Source of the DNA: Phycisphaerales bacterium
Lineage (GTDB): Bacteria > Planctomycetota > Phycisphaerae > Phycisphaerales > SM1A02
DNA length: 64,000 nt
Assembly: GCA_009691805.1 (NCBI GenBank)
Contig: SIAK01000004.1
Location: 37,674 to 101,673 of the forward strand
Reading direction: 5' to 3'
Shown here in pieces: positions 59,375-64,000 of this stretch (positions are counted from its first letter, which is position 1; every line of letters starts with the position of its first letter). The position numbers were made by a program, and so were the translations under genes. The notes under the pieces are model-generated. The model did no database searches. It was not told the origin of the DNA and was given only the letters and a program-made list of their open reading frames with translations.

Positions 59375-60543
59375 CGAGACGCTGCTTTCGCGTGTAACGC
59401 AGACAGCCGAGCTTCAAGCGCTGGCGTGATTGCGTGCGCGCGCCGCGACATCATCGCGTTCGCAGTCTCCATAAACTTGTCGAATCGGAAGGATCGCGGC
59501 ACCTGCGCGTTGTCCGTGATCCACGCGAATCGTTCGACAAGCGTCGCTGGTGGTTGGCTCGACGCGATCATCGCGCCAGTGCCAATCGTTGTGCCGGTCA
59601 TGAGCCGCGTGCCGATCGCGAGTTTCACATGATCGCCCACCACCCCGCCCCAGAATTGTCGTCCTGTTCGCACGAGTCCTTGCTCGGCATCGAGTCGCAC
59701 GATGACTTCGCCGTAGGTATTCAACAGATTCGAGTTACATGAACCAGCGCCGATGTTGACCCACTCACCAACAAAGCAGTCGCCAAGATGTCCATCGTGC
59801 GACTTGTTGGAAAACGCTTGAAAAATGCAGCCGCCGACTTCGCCGCCGACGCGGCAGTGTGGACCGACGATCGTGTTCGCTTTCAACTGCGCATGCGCCG
59901 AAACAACAGACTCGGCAAGGATCGCGCAAGGGCCAATGAGCACCGTGAGCGGTCCGATGACGACGTTCGCGCCGATGACGACAGGACCGTTGGATGCGTC
60001 GATGACGCAGAACGGACCGATCGAAGCACTGCGATCAATCAACATCGCGTGCGCCCCTCTCGACTGCCCCTCTTCACTGCGCAGCGCGCGTCGTTCGATG
60101 GTCACACATCGGGCTGCGTCTTTGAAGAGTTCAACGTCTGCTGCGAGCGAGCCTGCGATGCGTGCGGTGATCTCCCAGGGAAAACGCGCGATGTTCGCAT
60201 CGGGCTGCGAGGTCGTTTGATCGTGGAAGCCCGACGCGATGAACTCGAGTGCTTGCTTGCGATTGCATCGATGCACGGTGGCAGTCGTCAGTGCACTACC
60301 GTTGACGAAATCAAACGCATCGCCATCTGGCAAGGCGTTGATCTGCGCGCTGTGGCGCGTTGCGAGCAGTGCCGCAATCTCGGGCGCGCAGAAAAGTGCC
60401 GCCGCGCTCCGCTTGAGTTGCTGTTCAATCCGCTCGAGGGAAGTGCCAAGGCCAACCCGCAATTCAAACGCAGCGCGCAGGTCGGTGAGTGGACCAAACG
60501 AACCTCGTTGATCATCGAAGACGACGAGCGCGCTCTCAGGCAT
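59371..60543 (-). CDS. GlmU-like sugar nucleotidyltransferase/acetyltransferase with left-handed beta-helix
   Basis: The 390-residue protein has an N-terminal reduced nucleotidyltransferase part (ALVVFDDQRGSFGPLTDLRAAFELRVG) and a long left-handed beta-helix from about residue 175 (hexapeptide repeats GPFCVIDASNGPVVIGANVVIGPLTVLIG). This arrangement resembles the alternative bacterial GlmU family that makes UDP-GlcNAc-type sugars for envelope polymers. HDGHLGDCFVGEWVNIGAGSCNSNL matches its acyltransferase end. Substrate is inferred. Its first codon overlaps the mreD-side unit only by proximity; it is 34 bases from mreD and joined to polA by ATGA. Confidence 0.82.
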   Translation of the reverse strand: MPESALVVFDDQRGSFGPLTDLRAAFELRVGLGTSLERIEQQLKRSAAALFCAPEIAALLATRHSAQINALPDGDAFDFVNGSALTTATVHRCNRKQALEFIASGFHDQTTSQPDANIARFPWEITARIAGSLAADVELFKDAARCVTIERRALRSEEGQSRGAHAMLIDRSASIGPFCVIDASNGPVVIGANVVIGPLTVLIGPCAILAESVVSAHAQLKANTIVGPHCRVGGEVGGCIFQAFSNKSHDGHLGDCFVGEWVNIGAGSCNSNLLNTYGEVIVRLDAEQGLVRTGRQFWGGVVGDHVKLAIGTRLMTGTTIGTGAMIASSQPPATLVERFAWITDNAQVPRSFRFDKFMETANAMMSRRAHAITPALEARLSALHAKAASR

Positions 60544-60577
60544 CCTTGCACTTTACCTTTCTTTTCATCGCGCGATC

Positions 60578-61150
60578 TCAGCGCGCAGCGCCGCCGACAA
60601 GTCGTGCGGAACTCTCGAATGACCAGAGCGCGCGAGTGCGATCCATCCATCGCAGCATGAACGCGGCCAGCACGGCGGTGAGCGCTGCGGAGATAAGGCC
60701 GTTCAAGAGAAACTCCGTCGCGCTTCCCGCTTCGCCCCATGGCGCACTGCTTCCAAAGAGCGTGCGCAGGACGAAGGTGCTCGTCGTGCCGAGTGCGACG
60801 AGGAGCGCAAAGACGAGCGCCCCAAATCCGAGCGCAATCGGACTCTTGCGGTAGAGCAGATTGCGGAAGGAAAGGAATGCGAACGCGCCGAGTGCGAAGC
60901 CAAGTATGTGCGGACCAACGACGACGAGCACGGTCATGTCGTTCGCGAGGATCGGCGTGAGCAGATCCGCGAAGAGTCCAGCCGTAAGTGCTGCGCGGAG
61001 TGCGGTGCGTTTGGGCGCAGAAAGCAATGCGTAGACAACGACGATCATCAGCAACGATGGTCGCGCGGTGCCGATGCGTAAAACTTGGAGGAGTGATCCG
61101 TCGAGCGCGACGGCAATCAAACTTGCGACGAGAAACGCGGGCCAACTCAT
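60578..61150 (-). CDS. mreD: MreD-like rod-shape membrane protein
   Basis: The 190-residue protein is almost all membrane: about five helices (FLVASLIAVALDGSLL, SLLMIVVVYALLS, VLVVVGPHILGFALGAFAFL, LGFGALVFALLVALGT, LISAALTAVLAAFML). Position right after mreC with an ATGA overlap (61147-61150) marks it as MreD, the partner of MreB/MreC in side-wall synthesis. Sequence similarity of MreD is low across bacteria, so the call rests on context and topology. Confidence 0.82.
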   Translation of the reverse strand: MSWPAFLVASLIAVALDGSLLQVLRIGTARPSLLMIVVVYALLSAPKRTALRAALTAGLFADLLTPILANDMTVLVVVGPHILGFALGAFAFLSFRNLLYRKSPIALGFGALVFALLVALGTTSTFVLRTLFGSSAPWGEAGSATEFLLNGLISAALTAVLAAFMLRWMDRTRALWSFESSARLVGGAAR

Positions 61151-62040
61151 GGCTGACCCTCGGGAATTGCGATGGTGAGGCTGCCGATCGATTCAGCGGC
61201 GACGATCGGGCGAACTTCGATGCGCGACGCGAGTGGTGCCTGCTCGATCGGCTCAATCGCAATCACTTCGCCGATCCGAGCGCCGAGCGCGATGCGCGGC
61301 CAACGTTCATCTGCAAGTCGCGCGGTCATCCCTATCGTGAGCGCGAAACTACTCGCGACTTCTGCAGTCCATGTTCCATGCCCCGTTGGTCGTAACACTG
61401 CACCAGGAAGCGCGGAGACATTCTCGCCATGAGGCTGCACGGGAAACAATCGCACCGCGATGCCGGAGAGGCGCTCCACAGGGACGAGAGACGCGCTGAA
61501 TTGCGAGAGGTCGGTTCCGACAATGCCCGCAATCGAGTCGTTGTCGAGGAACGCTGGCGCGCCTGAAACAAGTCCGAGCGCAGTGCCTGCGTTCAGTCGC
61601 AAGACCTGCGCCTGCGCGCCGCGACCGAGTGCCGCACTTCCGATGACGGAGCATTCCACCAGACGCACAGGACCACCACCGCGCGCGCTGATCGCCCCCA
61701 CTGATGCGAGCGATCGCTCGAGAAACTCGCGGTCGATCGTCGCTTGCGCGTAGAGGGTTTTGTAGAGTTCGAGATCCGCGCGCAGCGCAACGGCTTCAGG
61801 CGCGTCGAACTCCCACGGTGTCTTGTAGGGGCGCAAGATGTCGCGAGCGGCGCGACCGAAGTGCGTGATCGGTGCAGTCGGAACGGTCACAACCAACGCG
61901 AGTGGCTCCGTCCATACGGAGAGAAAGCGAGCAGGCAACATGGCGCAGATGAAGACGATGACGAGGGCGAGGAATTCCCAACGCATGCCCGTGCCCATGG
62001 GAATGCGCCATGGATGTGCGCGCCAACTCAAGAGGCTCAA
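61147..62040 (-). CDS. mreC: Rod shape-determining protein MreC
   Basis: The 297-residue protein has one N-terminal membrane helix (WEFLALVIVFICAMLPARFL), a helical stretch (LRADLELYKTLYAQATIDREFLERSL) and a beta-rich periplasmic part (ECSVIGSAALGRGAQAQVLRLNAGTALGL; SIAGIVGTDLSQFSASLV), the MreC layout. It scaffolds peptidoglycan synthases with MreB and MreD. It overlaps mreB by four bases (ATGA, 62037-62040). Confidence 0.9.
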   Translation of the reverse strand: MSLLSWRAHPWRIPMGTGMRWEFLALVIVFICAMLPARFLSVWTEPLALVVTVPTAPITHFGRAARDILRPYKTPWEFDAPEAVALRADLELYKTLYAQATIDREFLERSLASVGAISARGGGPVRLVECSVIGSAALGRGAQAQVLRLNAGTALGLVSGAPAFLDNDSIAGIVGTDLSQFSASLVPVERLSGIAVRLFPVQPHGENVSALPGAVLRPTGHGTWTAEVASSFALTIGMTARLADERWPRIALGARIGEVIAIEPIEQAPLASRIEVRPIVAAESIGSLTIAIPEGQP

Positions 62041-63083
62041 CTGTCGTCGCCATCACTCTCCATCGTCGCCTTCCATTCCTCAAGATTCTCGAGGTAGCGA
62101 TTGGTGCCGCGCGCAACGCATGTGAGTGGATCGTCCGCGATGACCGTGGTGAGTCCAGTGGCTTCCGAGAGCACCGTGTCGATGCCGCGCAAGAGAGCCC
62201 CGCCGCCCGCGAGAGTCATGCCGCGTTCCACGAGATCGCTCGCAAGTTCAGGATCCGCGCGCTCCAGCGTGGCGAGCACTGCTTTCGTGATTTTCGCAAT
62301 CGGTGCTTGCAGCGCCTCACGAATCTCATCGCTCGTGACGGTGGTACTGCGAGGCAATCCGCCCACCATGTCGCGGCCGCGCACAACCATTTCGATCGTG
62401 GGAATCGGTGCAGCCGAACCGATCGTAATCTTGATGCGCTCGGCGGTTTGTTCGCCGATGGTCAAGCCGTAATTCTTCTTCATGTGCTCGATGATCGCTT
62501 CATCGAAGTCATCGCCTGCGACGCGTAATGATTCACACGTCACGATGCCCGCGAGGCTGATGATCGCAACGTCCGTGGTTCCGCCACCGATATCAACAAT
62601 CATGCTGGCGACAGGATCCGCAATCGGAAGTCCCGCGCCCATCGCGGCAGCCATCGCTTCTTCGATGAGATAGACCTTGCGTGCACCCGCGCGCGTGGCA
62701 CTTTCGAACACGGCATTTTTCTCAACCGCCGTGATGCCCGAAGGCACCGCGATGACAACGCGCGGACCAAAGATGCGTCCGTTGCCATTGACCTTGCGAA
62801 TGAAATACGCGAGCATCGCGTCGGTGATTTCAAGGTCAGAAATCACGCCATCCTTCATCGGACGAATCGCGCTGATCGTGCCTGGGGTCTTGCCGAGCAT
62901 TTCTTTCGCAGAGGTACCCACAGCGTTGCCGTTGTTCAGCACCTTGTTTGTGCCCTTGCGTACCGCAACCACGGAAGGCTCGTTGAGGACGATGCCTTCA
63001 CCCTTCACGCACACGAGGGTGTTGCAGGTACCGAGATCGATACCCATGTCGACACTGAAGAAACTAAGAAGTCGTTCGAACAT
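62037..63083 (-). CDS. mreB: Cell shape-determining actin-like ATPase MreB
   Basis: MreB polymerises under the membrane and directs wall synthesis. The 348-residue protein has the actin-family phosphate-1 motif DMGIDLGTCNTLV, PSVVAVR, GPRVVIAVPSGITAVEKNAV, phosphate-2 MIVDIGGGTTDVAIISL and the adenosine block TLAGGGALLRGID. Length is normal. It begins an mreB-mreC-mreD operon. Many Planctomycetes lack mre genes, so this is informative for the lineage. Confidence 0.95.
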   Translation of the reverse strand: MFERLLSFFSVDMGIDLGTCNTLVCVKGEGIVLNEPSVVAVRKGTNKVLNNGNAVGTSAKEMLGKTPGTISAIRPMKDGVISDLEITDAMLAYFIRKVNGNGRIFGPRVVIAVPSGITAVEKNAVFESATRAGARKVYLIEEAMAAAMGAGLPIADPVASMIVDIGGGTTDVAIISLAGIVTCESLRVAGDDFDEAIIEHMKKNYGLTIGEQTAERIKITIGSAAPIPTIEMVVRGRDMVGGLPRSTTVTSDEIREALQAPIAKITKAVLATLERADPELASDLVERGMTLAGGGALLRGIDTVLSEATGLTTVIADDPLTCVARGTNRYLENLEEWKATMESDGDDS

Positions 63084-63165
63084 CGTCTTTATGCGCTCCC
63101 GCGCGAAGTGGTCAGACGAGCTCGCAGTAGTGCTCGTGCATCAATCCAAGACTATCAGAAGAAGA

Positions 63166-63198
63166 CAGACGCCGCGCAACGGTGTTGCGCGGCGTCTG
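63166..63198 (-). terminator. Hairpin between the small membrane peptide gene and mreB
   Basis: CAGACGCCGCGCAAC pairs perfectly over 15 bp with GTTGCGCGGCGTCTG around GGT. On the minus strand it is followed by TCTTCTTCT, a weak U-tract. It probably ends the transcript of the 63227-63373 gene before mreB. Confidence 0.7.
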
Positions 63199-63226
63199 AG
63201 GGTTTCGAGCATGCGTGATCGTTCGA

Positions 63227-63373
63227 TCACTTCACGAGGTCGAACGGTCCACCCGCTTGCGAGCCATTGGCAAGCACGAGGGCGATCACGCCGAAGAGCA
63301 GCGCGATTGCTGCCGCTGCGAGCAGCGCGGTGAAGACATCAGGATCGGAACTGCGATTGGTCTTGGAGATCAT
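63227..63373 (-). CDS. Small membrane peptide (48 residues) of unknown function
   Basis: An uninterrupted frame from ATG 63373 to TGA 63227-63229 encodes a short peptide: a hydrophilic start (MISKTNRSSDPDVF), one Ala/Leu-rich membrane helix (about residues 15-36) and a short tail with GGPFDLVK. It is followed by a strong hairpin (63166-63198) and lies between the coiled-coil gene and mreB on the same strand. A membrane helix and clean reading frame support coding, but the ribosome site is weak. It might be a small partner of the Mre system; that is inference. Confidence 0.55.
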   Translation of the reverse strand: MISKTNRSSDPDVFTALLAAAAIALLFGVIALVLANGSQAGGPFDLVK

Positions 63374-63454
63374 GGCGGGAGTTTCTCATTGCGGCGTGTG
63401 TTCGAGGCGTACCTCAGGACACACGCGATGCGTGGTTTGAAGGAAGCGAACGAA

Positions 63455-64000
63455 TCACTCTCCAGCGCGCGCAATCGCGCGCTGTCCGACCTTAACTTCG
63501 CCGCGAGCCGAAGCGTTCTCGAGTTCAACGACGCCGACGGCGCGATTGACATCGATATGTGTGATCTTGAGATTGCCGATGTAGGTCGCGCCGTCGCCGA
63601 TCATCATCGTCCAACCAACCTGCACACCGTCGCGGCTGCCCGCGTTGATCTCAGCGAAGGTCGAGCCATCGCGTGCACGCACATCGATGATCGTTGCAGA
63701 GACATTGCGATCGGCGACGGGTTGTGCAACGGCGCCTGCGCGGCTTCCGCCGATTTGACCGTAGGCAGCGATGTATTGATCGATCGAGTTCTTCGACGCG
63801 AGGTTCTCTTCTTCAAGTCGCTTGCGCTCTTCTTCGAGAAGGCGGCGTGCGGCTTCGGCGACTTCGAGTTCCGCGGTGCGCTCAGAGAGTGCAGCGTCGA
63901 GTTCTGCCATGCGACGCTGTGCATCGATCGCCTTGCCGCGAACATCCTGCAGTTCGCTTGCGAGCGAAGCGGTGATGACTTGGTTTGCCTTGAAGGTCGC
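63455..64000 (-). CDS. Coiled-coil protein, C-terminal part (5' truncated by window)
   Basis: The frame is open from the right window edge to a TGA at 63455-63457, so the start is outside. The visible N-terminal half is a charged coiled coil (LASELQDVRGKAIDAQRRM, EAARRLLEEERKRLEEENLA). The C-terminal half is a small beta-rich part (DRNVSATIIDVRARDGSTFAEINAGS, DGVQVGWTMMIGDG, NLKITHIDVNRAVGVVEL) resembling secretin/FlgT- or MreC-type barrel repeats. It is a conserved planctomycete style of protein next to mreBCD. Function unknown. Confidence 0.7.
   Translation of the reverse strand, partial: ATFKANQVITASLASELQDVRGKAIDAQRRMAELDAALSERTAELEVAEAARRLLEEERKRLEEENLASKNSIDQYIAAYGQIGGSRAGAVAQPVADRNVSATIIDVRARDGSTFAEINAGSRDGVQVGWTMMIGDGATYIGNLKITHIDVNRAVGVVELENASARGEVKVGQRAIARAGE

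Overview
The window looks like a chromosomal piece of a planctomycete, most likely from the Phycisphaerae/Phycisphaerales. The strongest signs are the paired DUF1501 protein and giant PSCyt1/DUF1549/DUF1553 protein (21144-26298), two large secreted Cys-rich proteins ending in dockerin-like Ca-binding repeats (27312-32407), a DUF1573 protein, and frequent GTG/TTG starts with 4-bp stop/start overlaps. Lineage is inferred from gene content only. The region is mostly housekeeping; no phage, transposase, CRISPR array or plasmid gene was seen.

Layout. 1-2502: phospholipid and cofactor genes pgsA (partial), pgpA, thiL and a tsaE-yacG fusion, all with touching ends. 2430-10254, minus strand: a Fur-family regulator with a Fur-box-like palindrome upstream, aspartate kinase lysC, a triplicated 98-bp structured repeat, typA, an M32 carboxypeptidase and a secreted DUF1573-ankyrin protein. 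10542-18350: a MEMO-family protein, dtd, a divergent uracil-DNA glycosylase, RNase P RNA (rnpB) with a strong terminator, rplU, an aminotransferase, an unknown secreted protein and an RluA-type pseudouridine synthase. 18437-26298: membrane pyrophosphatase and the planctomycete DUF1501/PSD1 pair. 26412-32407: tRNA-Gly, a peroxiredoxin and the two dockerin-type proteins. 32382-40551: an acyl-CoA synthetase, several lipoprotein or secreted proteins, a class V aminotransferase, lexA overlapped by an upstream ORF, the mazG-like/HIT/trpA operon and tRNA-Arg. 40611-46878: an MFS transporter, a TIGR01777 epimerase, a gmhA-like isomerase, a two-gene membrane/thioredoxin-like locus and tilS. 46904-56399: an ECF sigma operon, a B12-domain-like protein, ubiE/menG, a degenerate amidohydrolase, a second RluA enzyme, a LuxR-type response regulator divergent from a second ECF sigma factor, a zinc-ribbon membrane protein, a thioredoxin-like protein and tRNA-Asp. 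56501-64000, minus strand: polA, a GlmU-like acyltransferase, mreBCD, a 48-residue membrane peptide and the C-terminal part of a coiled-coil protein.

Several neighbours probably work together: MreB/MreC/MreD in cell shape; MazG-like/HIT/TrpA as a translationally coupled unit; the sigma factor, its membrane partner and a secreted protein as one operon; DUF1501 and PSD1 proteins as an exported pair. The least explained parts are the covarying 98-bp repeat array before lysC (4486-4774) and the locus at 43416-45915, which carries three copies of a thioredoxin-like module with two CxxC motifs each, the first protein being fused to a MauE/DoxX-like membrane domain. Rho-independent terminators are easy to see and mark many transcription unit ends. 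All assignments come from reading motifs by eye; no database search was run.
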